NCBI RefSeq assembly: GCF_004358025.1
Contig: NZ_SMTL01000002.1
Coordinates: 620,001 to 684,000 of the forward strand
Source: Rhizobium deserti
Lineage (GTDB): Bacteria > Pseudomonadota > Alphaproteobacteria > Rhizobiales > Rhizobiaceae
Direction of reading: 5' to 3'
DNA length: 64,000 nt
The position numbers and the translations under genes were made by a program. The notes beneath the pieces are model-generated. The model saw only the letters and a list, made by a program, of their open reading frames with translations. It made no database searches and had not been told where the DNA came from. Below are positions 55,152-63,897 of this stretch, in pieces. Numbering within the stretch: the first letter of the stretch is position 1; each line of letters starts with the position of its first letter.

Positions 55152-55244
55152 GACGGGATCCCGTCCCGCCGCTCACCAGACGTCTTGTTCGAAGCGCCGA
55201 GACAACCTAATTCTCAAGATCCTGAACCAGTGGGACGCAGCACC

Positions 55245-56087
55245 ATGCCCGCCGCCTATCTTCCTTCGCGAAGCCTGATCCGCATTTCCGGTAAGGATGC
55301 CCAGGACTTTCTGCAGAACCTGATCACCACCGATGTCGATGGGCTGCTGCCAACGGAAGCAAGGCCGGGTGCGCTGCTGACGCCGCAGGGCAAGATCCTG
55401 TTCGATTTCCTCGTCTGGCGTGACGGCGGGGACGGATTCACCCTCGAGACCGACCTTTCCCAGCGCGACGCCCTGATCCGCCGCCTGACCATGTACAAGC
55501 TGCGGGCCGCCGTCGACATGGCTGCCGGCGAGGATGGAGTGGCCGTTTTCTGGGGCGATGATGCCGCCCGCGGCAGCGTGACCGATGCCGCTTTTGCAAC
55601 GGCCGGCATCAGTCTTTCCCGATCGCCGGGTCCGGCTGCAGAAGGCCCGGAAAGTGACTACGAGGCGCTGCGCATTGCCTGTGGGCTTGCTCTCTCAGGC
55701 CGCGACTTTGCGCTTCAGGACGCCTTTCCGCATGACGTTCTCCTCGACAAGAACGGTGGCCTCTCCTTCCGCAAGGGCTGCTATGTGGGCCAGGAAGTGG
55801 TGTCGCGCATGCAGCATCGGGGCACCGCCCGCCGGCGCGTCGCAGTCGTCACCGCCGAGGGCGGATTGCCGGATACCGGCACGGAAATGACCGCCGGCGG
55901 AAAGCCGGTCGGCACGCTCGGATCAGTTGAAGGAAAGAATGGGCTTGCGATCCTGCGCATCGACCGGGTCGGCGATGCCCAGGCGCGTGGCCTGCCGTTG
56001 CTGGCCGGCGATCGGCAGGTGGAAGTCGCACTTCCCTCATGGACTGGCCTGAGCTTCCCGCGCGAGGCGCAAGAGGTTGAAACGTGA
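55245..56087 (+). CDS. ygfZ: YgfZ/GcvT-like folate-binding protein
   Basis: Tetrahydrofolate-binding protein needed for repair or assembly of certain Fe-S proteins such as MiaB. The diagnostic 'KGCYVGQE' motif is at 177-184 with the essential Cys179, and 'SRSLIRISGKDAQDFLQNLITTDV' begins the GcvT-like fold. Length 280 is normal. The frame is open to 55185, but ATG 55245 begins the family sequence. Its TGA overlaps the GTG of the next gene by 4 bases. Confidence 0.9.
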   Translation: MPAAYLPSRSLIRISGKDAQDFLQNLITTDVDGLLPTEARPGALLTPQGKILFDFLVWRDGGDGFTLETDLSQRDALIRRLTMYKLRAAVDMAAGEDGVAVFWGDDAARGSVTDAAFATAGISLSRSPGPAAEGPESDYEALRIACGLALSGRDFALQDAFPHDVLLDKNGGLSFRKGCYVGQEVVSRMQHRGTARRRVAVVTAEGGLPDTGTEMTAGGKPVGTLGSVEGKNGLAILRIDRVGDAQARGLPLLAGDRQVEVALPSWTGLSFPREAQEVET

Positions 56088-56710
56088 GCCCTGCCGCCGC
56101 GTCCACGACCGGTACACGTGCTTGGCAGCGCATGCTTTCGGGCCGCCGGCTCGATCTGCTCGATCCCTCGCCTCTGGACGTCGAGATTGCCGACATCGCC
56201 CATGGCCTTGCCCGCGTCGCACGCTGGAACGGCCAGACCCGCGGCGACCATGCCTTTTCCGTCGCACAGCATTGCCTCGTGGTCGAAGAAGTATTCCGCC
56301 GCTGCAATGAGTCGACGCCCGAAGCATTGCAGATGACCCTGCTGCATGATGCACCGGAATATGTGATCGGCGACATGATATCGCCGTTCAAATCCGTGGT
56401 CGGCGGCGGCTACAAGGCCGTCGAGCAGCGGCTGGAAGCCGCCATCCACCTGCGTTTCTCCTTGCCGCCCCATCCGAACCGGGAGCTGAAGGCGCTGATC
56501 AAGAAGGCCGACACGGTGGCAGCCTTCTTCGAGGCGACGGAGCTGGCCGGTTTTTCGGTGGCCGAGGCCCGGAAGTTCTTCGGCCAGCCACGTGGGATCA
56601 CCCGCGACATGCTGCCGCTCGACCCCATGCCGGCGCTGGAAGCGCAGCAGCGTTTTCTGGATCGCTTCCACGCAATCGAGGCGGACCGCGCCGCGAGCCG
56701 CAAGCCATGA
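56084..56710 (+). CDS. HD-domain hydrolase, YfbR-like
   Basis: A 208-residue HD-domain phosphohydrolase resembling the 5'-deoxynucleotidase YfbR. Metal ligands are 'HAFSVAQHC' (His56 to His63), the His88-Asp89 pair ('LLHDAPEYVIGD') and a late Asp in 'IKKADTVAAFFEA'. A role in hydrolysing deoxynucleotide monophosphates is plausible for the family. Starts with GTG in a GTGA overlap with ygfZ and ends in an ATGA overlap with the next gene. Confidence 0.83.
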   Translation: MSPAAASTTGTRAWQRMLSGRRLDLLDPSPLDVEIADIAHGLARVARWNGQTRGDHAFSVAQHCLVVEEVFRRCNESTPEALQMTLLHDAPEYVIGDMISPFKSVVGGGYKAVEQRLEAAIHLRFSLPPHPNRELKALIKKADTVAAFFEATELAGFSVAEARKFFGQPRGITRDMLPLDPMPALEAQQRFLDRFHAIEADRAASRKP

Positions 56711-57231
56711 CCGCCATTGTCGTCTGCCCGCTTGCCGATATTGCCGAGATAGCCGTGCGCCACGGCGCGCGGCACATGGTCAGCTTGATCGCCGAGCGCC
56801 AGGATTTTCACCGGCCGGGGCTTATCGCCGCGGACCGGCACCTGAAGCTCGCAATGAACGACATTACCTTTGCCGGCACTGGCGATCTGATCGCGCCGAG
56901 CGAGGCGCATGTGGAACGCCTGATCGCCTTTGTGCGGCAATGGGACCGGCAGGCGCCGATCGTTATTCATTGCTGGATGGGCGTGTCCCGCTCGCCGGCC
57001 GCCGCGCTGATTGCGGCACTTTCGCTTGATCCGCAGGAAGACGATTTCGCGCTTGCCGCGCGGCTGCGCGGGGTTGCTCCGCATGCGACGCCGAATACTC
57101 GGCTGATCGAGATCGGCGACCGAATGCTTTCCCGCGACGGCCGGCTCATTGCCGCTGTCAAGAGCATAGGACGCGGCGCGGAAGCCGATGGCAGGGCATC
57201 CTTTGTGCTGCCGCTGAGAGCGGCATCCTAG
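56707..57231 (+). CDS. dual-specificity/tyrosine phosphatase family protein
   Basis: A 174-residue protein of the protein-tyrosine phosphatase superfamily. The active-site loop H-C-x5-R is 'HCWMGVSRS' with Cys89 and Arg95; the general acid may be Asp52 in 'MNDITFAG'. 'LSLDPQEDDFALAARLRG' and 'TPNTRLIEIGDRML' follow. Substrate unknown; these small Rhizobiales phosphatases could act on phosphoproteins or phospholipids. Its ATG overlaps the HD gene stop by 4 bases. Confidence 0.83.
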   Translation: MTAIVVCPLADIAEIAVRHGARHMVSLIAERQDFHRPGLIAADRHLKLAMNDITFAGTGDLIAPSEAHVERLIAFVRQWDRQAPIVIHCWMGVSRSPAAALIAALSLDPQEDDFALAARLRGVAPHATPNTRLIEIGDRMLSRDGRLIAAVKSIGRGAEADGRASFVLPLRAAS

Positions 57232-57343
57232 CCGCAAGGCGGTCTTCGAAGCGATCTTTCAGCATTGTTCGGTCGGCTTTTTTGCCTTGACCTCGCCTGA
57301 CGACGCTCCAATTACCCCGCTCATTCGAATCGAGAAGGCAGGC

Positions 57344-58168
57344 ATGGAACAGGCATCCAGTTTTGTTGTCGCAACCCGTGCGGCGCTGGCTCAACTGACG
57401 GCAATCGCGGTCCAATATTCATTTTCGGTCGTCGGCGCGATCGTTCTCCTTGTGATCGGCTGGGTGGTCGCCGGGCTGATCAGCCGCTGGGCCCATAACG
57501 GCCTGTTGCGCATTCACGGGATCGACGCGACGCTCGCGCAATTCTTCTCAAACGCCATCCGCTATGCCTTGTTGATCCTGGTGATCGTCATGGTGCTCGG
57601 CCAGTTCGGCGTGCAGACGGCATCGGTGCTTGCGGCACTTGGCGCGGCGGGCCTCGCCATAGGTCTCGCATTGCAAGGAACGCTCCAGAATATCGCTGCC
57701 GGCATCATGCTTCTTGTCTTGCGGCCGTTCCGGGTGGGAGAAAGCATCGAGACGGGCAGCATCAGCGGGACGATCGTTGATGTCGGGCTTTTCGCGACCG
57801 AGCTGCGCACCTCCGACGGCGTTTACCGGCTCGCGCCCAATTCGACCCTGTGGAACGTGCCGATCACCAATTACAGCCGGCTGCGCACGCGGCGGCACGA
57901 GATCACCATCACCATCGGCTCCGACGACGATCTCGATGAGGCTCAGGCCAAGCTCATCCGCATTGCCGAGGCGGACGATCGTATCGTCAAGGATCCGCCG
58001 CCCTCCACTTACGTCGCCGATTTCGACGCCGGCAGCGTCAAGATCAGCTTGCGCTACTGGTCGATCAGCAGCGACTGGTGGCAGACGAGCCGCGACCTGA
58101 CGAAGGCGGTCAAGCTTGCCTTCGACAAGAAGCCCGAAGTTCCAGATCCTCAGGCAATCCAGGCGTGA
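57344..58168 (+). CDS. MscS family mechanosensitive channel
   Basis: Inner-membrane channel that opens on hypo-osmotic shock. About 274 residues with three membrane helices; the pore-lining third helix is Gly/Ala-rich ('ALGAAGLAIGLALQGTLQNIAAG'), followed by 'RPFRVGESIETG', the beta domain and 'NSTLWNVPITNYSR'. This is the small MscS type similar to E. coli MscS. ATG 57344 has GGCAGGC upstream; the frame also opens at TTG 57287. Confidence 0.9.
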   Translation: MEQASSFVVATRAALAQLTAIAVQYSFSVVGAIVLLVIGWVVAGLISRWAHNGLLRIHGIDATLAQFFSNAIRYALLILVIVMVLGQFGVQTASVLAALGAAGLAIGLALQGTLQNIAAGIMLLVLRPFRVGESIETGSISGTIVDVGLFATELRTSDGVYRLAPNSTLWNVPITNYSRLRTRRHEITITIGSDDDLDEAQAKLIRIAEADDRIVKDPPPSTYVADFDAGSVKISLRYWSISSDWWQTSRDLTKAVKLAFDKKPEVPDPQAIQA

Positions 58169-58243
58169 CGCATTCGAACCTGGCGGACCTGCCGCATTGT
58201 CTGCGGTAGCAAAAACGAAGCGCCACTGACCTGATGGAAGGAA

Positions 58244-58282
58244 GCGGCGGATCAGGTCTTTCGAAGAGACCGGATCCGCCGC
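58244..58282 (+). repeat. long near-perfect hairpin between mscS and the DUF2339 gene
   Basis: GCGGCGGATC (58244-58253) and GGTCT (58255-58259) pair with AGACC (58267-58271) and GATCCGCCGC (58273-58282), giving 15 bp with a single A-G mismatch and a 7-base loop. It lies 75 bases after mscS. No T-run follows. It may be a transcript-end structure, a rhizobial palindromic element, or part of a small RNA. Confidence 0.6.
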
Positions 58283-58431
58283 GAATATCTTGCCGCGCCG
58301 TCCTTTAGATGCAGGCATAACCCGCAAATGTACTTTCCCGCCGATGACACTGGTCTTCCCGCACGCCCTTTCCTTTCTTTGCCGGCCGATTGTATAACCG
58401 CCTACCTATCTCTTAGCCTGCGAGCGTGCCG

Positions 58432-61221
58432 ATGATCGAACTCCTCCTGCTGCTCCTGGTCATCCTGATGATCGGGCTCGACCGCAAAACGGCGGGACGC
58501 GTCGCTCTGCTGGAGCAGGAAGTCGAGGCGGTGAAGGCGGAACTGTCGCGGCGTCAACCGGCTTCGTTGCCGCTTGCAGTGAGCGAGACAGCGCCGAACG
58601 AATCGCTTGCCGAAGAGGTGGTCTCGCCGGTGGAACTGGCGGCGCGCGAGGCGACGGAGGAGCTCGGACCTGAGCAAAATTACATCGCCACGACGTCAGC
58701 AGAGGATATCGGCACCGGCCAGGACATCCTGCAGCCCGGTGCGGCCGTTCCCGCCTCGCCACAGCCCGCACCTTCGTCGAAGAGCCGCGACAGTTTGGAA
58801 AGTTATCTTGGTGCCCGCTGGCCGGTCTGGGTCGGCGGCGTGGCACTGGCTCTCGGCGGCATCTTCCTGGTCCGCTATTCGATCGAGGCCGGGCTGCTCG
58901 GCCCGGCCGCCCGGCTGACGCTCGCCTGCCTTTTCGGCTTTGCCCTGTTGCTGGGCGGCGAGTTGCTGCGCCGCCGGGGCATGCCGCAGATCTCGGAGCG
59001 CTACAGCAATGCGATGATCCCCGGAGCCCTGACGGCGGCCGGCGCCGTGACCCTGCTCGGCGTCATCTATGCCGGCTATGGCATTTATGGTTATGTCGGG
59101 CCAACAACGGCCTTCCTGCTGCTGGCGGCCGTATCGCTGGCAACGATCGGCCTGTCCCTGCTGCATGGGCAGGCACTGGCGGGGCTTGGGCTTCTGGGCT
59201 CGCTGCTGACGCCGGCGCTGGTGGCGACCGACCAGCCTTACGCCCCCGGCCTCTTCGTCTTCCTGTCGATCACATGGCTGGCGGCAAACCTTGCATCGCG
59301 CTTCCGCCGCTGGACCCTGGTTCCGATGCTGGCCAACATCGGCACCGCTCTTTGGGCCATGGTCTATACGCTCGGCGCCGCGATCTTCGAGACCATGCCG
59401 CCAACCCTGACGTTGATGGTGATGATTGCCGGAACGGCTTTCTTCTGGCCCGGCGCCGGATATGCGCCGAGCGGACCGTCGAAGCCCGGCTGGCGTGGTC
59501 TTCTCGGACGGCCGCCACTGAAGATCATCCTGTCGGTCTCGCTGATGACCATGCTCGCGGCGCTGACCATGCTGCTTGTTCCCGCCGCCGCCGACATGGA
59601 TCCGCTGTTTGCCTCGGCCGCGGTCATGGCAGCGCTCGCAGCGCTCGGCGCGGTCCGCCCCTATGGAGTTTGGGCGGCGCTAATCGCCGCGACGGGAGCG
59701 GTGCTGCTGGTCACGTCCACCGCCCTCACCTGGCTCGACTTCGTGCCCCCGACGCCGATTGCCGGCCAGTTGGCACCCGTCATGAGTTTTACCTTGCAGA
59801 TCGCCGTCTGCCTGTTGCTCGGCGCCATCTTCACCCTGCTGGGCTTTGCCTGCCTGCGGCGCTTCCACAGAAGCGAACCAGAGTTCTCCATGCTCTGGAG
59901 CGTGCTGATGTCGGCCGTTCCGGTGACGCTGGCCACCATCAGCTTCCTGAATTTCGGCAAGCTGTCGGGAGACTGGACGCACGGGCTCTACGGCCTGGCG
60001 CTTGGCATGGCGCTTCTCGGCGGCGCCGAATGGCTGTTCCGCAAAGGGAGCGAAAACGACCCGCCGCAGGAGCAGGCAGGCATGGACTGGCCGGCCAATC
60101 TCTTGGTGGCCGGTTCACTGGCCGGCTTCACGCTGGCGCTGCATGCGTTGACCAATGGCATGGTCACCACCATCCTGATGTCCGTGCTAGGCTTCCTTTA
60201 CCTGCTTGGCATGCGCCTGCGCGCCTGGCCGGCGCTGCCCTGGATGATGGCGGCGGCGACGCTGGTGGTCTTTGGCCGGATTGCTTGGGAGCCGACGATC
60301 ATCGGCGTCAACAGCCTCGGTCGGACGCCTTTCTTCAACGCGCTGCTGCCCGGCTACGGCATTCCCACGGTGCTGGCGGTGGTTGCGGCCTACTTGCTGA
60401 GAACCTCGACCGACCTGCGTGTGCGCAATATCATGCAGGCGCTTGCCTGCCTTTCGGTGCTGATGACCGTGGCGATCCTGATCCGCCATGCAATGAACGG
60501 CGGCGTGCTCGATTCACGCGTGCCGACACTCGGCGAGCAGTCGATCTATACGCTGCTGACCATCGGCTTTTCCGGCGTGCTGATGACGCTCGACCTCAAG
60601 TCTCCGAGCCCAGTCTTCCGCTGGGGGTCGATGATCGCCGGTATCATCGCGACGGTGAACGTGCTGTCGCTGCATCTCTTTGCGCTCAACCCGTTCTTCA
60701 GCGGCGAAGACACCGGCAGCTGGCCGATCTTCAACCTGCTGCTGCTCGGCTACCTGCTGCCGGGTCTCGCCTATGGGCTGGTCGCCTTCTACGCGCGCGG
60801 AAAACGGCCGCAGCCCTATGTCGCCATGCTGGCCGTCGCCGGCGCGGTCTTGGGCTTCCTATGGGCAACCCTTTCCGTGCGTCGCTTCTGGCAGGGCGAA
60901 AACATTGCCGACTGGAAGGGCTTCATGCCGGCCGAAACCTATGCCTATTCGGTCGTTTGGCTGCTGATCGGCGTGGCGCTTCTGGCGCTTGGCTCGCGGA
61001 TGAATGCCCGCAGCCTGCGGCTTGCTTCAGCCGGGCTCATCCTGGTGGCGGTGGTTAAGGTCTTCCTGATCGACATGTCCAACCTCGAAGGCATTCTGCG
61101 GGCGCTGTCATTCATCGGCCTTGGTGCGGTTCTGATCGGCATCGGGCTTTTCTACCAGCGCATTCTGGTGAAGAAGGATGATGAAAACTTGGCAGCCGAT
61201 TCCCCGGAACCCAGACCTTGA
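58432..61221 (+). CDS. DUF2339 polytopic membrane protein
   Basis: About 929 residues. One N-terminal helix ('MIELLLLLLVILMIGL') and an Ala/Glu-rich linker to about residue 115 lead into DUF2339 with about 25 hydrophobic segments ('ARWPVWVGGVALALGGIFLVRYSIE' at the start, 'IDMSNLEGILRALSFIGLGAVLIGIGL' at the end). Function unknown; the family is widespread in proteobacteria as a single large membrane protein. GTG 58426 is also in frame and 6 bases upstream. Its TGA overlaps the TTG of the next gene. Confidence 0.88.
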   Translation: MIELLLLLLVILMIGLDRKTAGRVALLEQEVEAVKAELSRRQPASLPLAVSETAPNESLAEEVVSPVELAAREATEELGPEQNYIATTSAEDIGTGQDILQPGAAVPASPQPAPSSKSRDSLESYLGARWPVWVGGVALALGGIFLVRYSIEAGLLGPAARLTLACLFGFALLLGGELLRRRGMPQISERYSNAMIPGALTAAGAVTLLGVIYAGYGIYGYVGPTTAFLLLAAVSLATIGLSLLHGQALAGLGLLGSLLTPALVATDQPYAPGLFVFLSITWLAANLASRFRRWTLVPMLANIGTALWAMVYTLGAAIFETMPPTLTLMVMIAGTAFFWPGAGYAPSGPSKPGWRGLLGRPPLKIILSVSLMTMLAALTMLLVPAAADMDPLFASAAVMAALAALGAVRPYGVWAALIAATGAVLLVTSTALTWLDFVPPTPIAGQLAPVMSFTLQIAVCLLLGAIFTLLGFACLRRFHRSEPEFSMLWSVLMSAVPVTLATISFLNFGKLSGDWTHGLYGLALGMALLGGAEWLFRKGSENDPPQEQAGMDWPANLLVAGSLAGFTLALHALTNGMVTTILMSVLGFLYLLGMRLRAWPALPWMMAAATLVVFGRIAWEPTIIGVNSLGRTPFFNALLPGYGIPTVLAVVAAYLLRTSTDLRVRNIMQALACLSVLMTVAILIRHAMNGGVLDSRVPTLGEQSIYTLLTIGFSGVLMTLDLKSPSPVFRWGSMIAGIIATVNVLSLHLFALNPFFSGEDTGSWPIFNLLLLGYLLPGLAYGLVAFYARGKRPQPYVAMLAVAGAVLGFLWATLSVRRFWQGENIADWKGFMPAETYAYSVVWLLIGVALLALGSRMNARSLRLASAGLILVAVVKVFLIDMSNLEGILRALSFIGLGAVLIGIGLFYQRILVKKDDENLAADSPEPRP

Positions 61222-61886
61222 CCGCCAGTCTCGCCTTGACCGCCAGCCTCGCCCCTGCTTTCGCGCCTTTCGAAGATCTCGCCCGCACGCTCATCCCGCA
61301 TGCGAGCGAAGGCGACGACGGCAGTCACGACATCGCCCATATCCTGCGAGTGTTCAAGAATGCCATGCGCATCCACCATCTGGAAGGCGGCCATGGGCAG
61401 GTGCTGGCGGCATCCGTGCTGTTGCATGACTGCGTGGCCGTGGAGAAGAATTCGCCTCTGCGCTCCCAAGCCTCGCGCCTGGCTGCCGAAAAGGCTTCCA
61501 AGGTTCTCGCTGATCTCCGCTGGGCGGATGAGGATATCCGGGCGGTGGCGCATGCGGTGACGGCGCACAGCTTTTCGGCCAATGTCGCGCCCGAAACCCT
61601 CGAAGCGAAAATCCTCCAGGACGCCGACCGGCTCGATGCGATCGGCATGGTCGGCGCGGCCCGCTGCTTTTATATCGCCGGCCGCATGGGCTCGGGCCTT
61701 TACGACCCGACGGATCCGCTTGCCCAGCATCGCCCGCTCGACGACAAGGCCTTTGCCATCGATCACTTCGAAGCCAAGCTGTTCAAGCTCGCCGACGGCT
61801 TCCAGACCGCGACTGGCCGCGCTCTCGCCGAAGAGCGGCATGCGCGGCTGAAGACGGTGCTCGATCTTTTCCTCGACGAAATCTGA
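61218..61886 (+). CDS. HD-domain hydrolase
   Basis: A 222-residue HD-domain protein of the YedJ-like type. Metal ligands: 'SHDIAHILRV' (His-x3-His region), 'LLHDCVAVEK' (HD pair) and 'KILQDADRLDAIGMVGAARCF'. Predicted metal-dependent phosphohydrolase; substrate unknown. The start is TTG 61218, in a TTGA overlap with the DUF2339 stop, so it is translationally coupled. GGG before GTG 61899 leads into the MOSC gene 12 bases downstream. Confidence 0.85.
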   Translation: MTASLALTASLAPAFAPFEDLARTLIPHASEGDDGSHDIAHILRVFKNAMRIHHLEGGHGQVLAASVLLHDCVAVEKNSPLRSQASRLAAEKASKVLADLRWADEDIRAVAHAVTAHSFSANVAPETLEAKILQDADRLDAIGMVGAARCFYIAGRMGSGLYDPTDPLAQHRPLDDKAFAIDHFEAKLFKLADGFQTATGRALAEERHARLKTVLDLFLDEI

Positions 61887-61898
61887 AAGGGACGTCCC

Positions 61899-62747
61899 GT
61901 GCATGTCAGCGAACTCCACCTTTATCCCTTGAAGAGCGGTCGCGGCATTGCCTTGACCGAAACGGAAATCGGCCTTGAAGGCATTCCCGGCGACCGGCGG
62001 ATGATGATGGTCGACCCTGGCGGACATTTCATCACCCAGAGAGACCTGCAGTCCCTGGCGCAGCTCGAGGTCAGTCCCCTCGCAGAGGGCTTTCGCTTTG
62101 CCATGGACGGCAGGGGCGAGATGCGGATCGGGCAGCCTCCGGCCTATCGCCGCACCGATGTCGTCGTCTGGCGGTCGATCGTCAGTGCTGCGGTTGCCGA
62201 AAAGGAGGTCAACGGCAAGCTTTCGGAATGGCTCGAACGGGAGGTGCAACTGGTTTTCTTTGACGAGAAATCGAGGCGCACCGCCAGTGCCGAATGGGCC
62301 GGCGAAGGCTCGCCCGTCACCTTTGCCGATGGCTACCAGGTCCTCATCACCACGACCGGATCCCTGGCAGCGCTGAATGCCGACATGCAGGCGCATGGCG
62401 AAGGGAGCATCGGCATGGAACGCTTCCGGCCCAATATCGTCCTCGATCATGACCAAGCATTTGCCGAGGACGCATGGGATGGCATCGAAATCGCCGGCAT
62501 CCGCTTCGACTTCGTCAAGCCCTGCGCACGTTGCATCATGACCACCCAGGACCAGCAGACAGGTTCACGCGATGGCGCCAACCCCATGCCGGCCATGGGG
62601 CGCATCCGCATGTCGGCGGAACGCCGTGTGCCGGGCCCGCTGTTCGGCTGGAATGCCGTGCCGCGCCAGAGCGGCCATATCAGGATTGGCGATGCAGCGA
62701 CCATTACCGGGCAGCGTCAGGCCTGGCCGATCAAACGGCGGGCCTGA
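61899..62747 (+). CDS. MOSC domain protein
   Basis: A 282-residue protein with the MOSC N-terminal beta-barrel ('LHLYPLKSGRGIAL', 'GDRRMMMVDPGGHFITQRD') and the MOSC domain ('ERFRPNIVLDH', 'DFVKPCARCIMTTQD'). The conserved Cys in 'PCARCIMTT' is where related mARC/YcbX enzymes bind the molybdenum cofactor, so a molybdoenzyme that reduces N-hydroxylated compounds is plausible. No ferredoxin domain is fused, unlike YcbX. Starts with GTG 61899 behind AAAGGGA. Confidence 0.88.
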   Translation: MHVSELHLYPLKSGRGIALTETEIGLEGIPGDRRMMMVDPGGHFITQRDLQSLAQLEVSPLAEGFRFAMDGRGEMRIGQPPAYRRTDVVVWRSIVSAAVAEKEVNGKLSEWLEREVQLVFFDEKSRRTASAEWAGEGSPVTFADGYQVLITTTGSLAALNADMQAHGEGSIGMERFRPNIVLDHDQAFAEDAWDGIEIAGIRFDFVKPCARCIMTTQDQQTGSRDGANPMPAMGRIRMSAERRVPGPLFGWNAVPRQSGHIRIGDAATITGQRQAWPIKRRA

Positions 62748-63000
62748 CGAGAAGCTGGTTCTCGGGCGCCGAGCTGCCCAAGGCGTTGTTGCCCAGGGTG
62801 GCCGCCCGCGAGTGCCAGCAAACGCTTCCAGGGCGGTGTTTTTGAGCCTATCGGCTTGGCAATCGGCGAATTGAGGTTTCGCCTCCCCCGGAGCGGCGTT
62901 AAGGTGCAGATCGCATGTCACCGTCATCAGCTGCATCCCATCCGTTTAGCTAGCTCGCGCAATCCGGCAACCGCCGGAATGACCTCAAGAGACTTTTCCC

Positions 63001-63897
63001 ATGACATCTCGGGCAACCGGCCTTCTTTTTGCACTCACAGCGGTGACCATCTTTGCGATCCAAGACGGGATTTCCAAACATCTTGGCACCGCCTATCCGC
63101 CGATCTTCATCACCATGATCCGCTATTGGGCCTTTGCCGGCTTCGTGATCGCCGTTGCGGGCCGCTCGGCCGGCGGGGTCAAGGCGGCCGCCTCGGCGCG
63201 GCGTCTTTGGTTGCAGATCGCTCGCGGCGTGCTGCTGGTTGCACAGATCGTCATTTCGATCTTCTCGTTTTCGCGGGTGGGACTGGCTGCGACCCATACC
63301 ATTTTTGCAGCAACACCGCTGATCGTCGCGTGCCTATCAGTGCCGCTGCTGGGCGAGAAGGTCGGCTGGCGACGCTGGACGGCGATCGGTATCGGCTTCA
63401 TCGGCATCCTGATGATCGTCAATCCGCTACATGCGACCTTCGATTTCAGGATCATTATCCCGGTCGTCGGCACGACGATGTTTGCGCTCTATTCGGTGAT
63501 AACGCGGCTGGCCAGCCGCACGGACACGGCCGAAACCGCATTCTTTTACACCGGTGTGGCCGGAGCCGTGGCGATTACCTTCATCGGCCCCTTCTATTGG
63601 ACGCATATCACCATGATCGACTGGCTATGGATGGCGGTGCTGTGCATCACCGGCACGACCGGCCATTACCTGCTGATCCGCGCCTATTCGTTGCTCGACG
63701 CGGTCGCCGTGCAGCCGATGTTCTACGTGCAGTCGGTGCTGGTCTGCATTATCGGAGTGATGCTGTTCGACGAGGTGATGACGGCCAACATGGTGATCGG
63801 CTGCGCCATCGTCATCGGGGCCGGCATCTTCACCATCTGGCGCGAGGCGCGCGCCAGCCGCAAGCTGGCCCAGGTGGACCCGCCCGGCGAGCTTTGA
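63001..63897 (+). CDS. EamA family DMT permease
   Basis: Ten-helix drug/metabolite-superfamily permease of 298 residues made of two EamA repeats ('GLLFALTAVTIFAIQDGISKHL' to about 140, and a second from about 155, 'VVGTTMFALYSVITRLASR'). The exported solute cannot be inferred. It stands alone, 253 bases after the MOSC gene. No ribosome binding site is strong at ATG 63001. Confidence 0.88.
   Translation: MTSRATGLLFALTAVTIFAIQDGISKHLGTAYPPIFITMIRYWAFAGFVIAVAGRSAGGVKAAASARRLWLQIARGVLLVAQIVISIFSFSRVGLAATHTIFAATPLIVACLSVPLLGEKVGWRRWTAIGIGFIGILMIVNPLHATFDFRIIIPVVGTTMFALYSVITRLASRTDTAETAFFYTGVAGAVAITFIGPFYWTHITMIDWLWMAVLCITGTTGHYLLIRAYSLLDAVAVQPMFYVQSVLVCIIGVMLFDEVMTANMVIGCAIVIGAGIFTIWREARASRKLAQVDPPGEL

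Noticed and set aside
59274..61058. A 594-codon frame inside the DUF2339 gene
   Set aside because: Same-strand shadow, rich in Arg/Gly/Ala and without hydrophobic segments, while the DUF2339 frame has a coherent membrane pattern.
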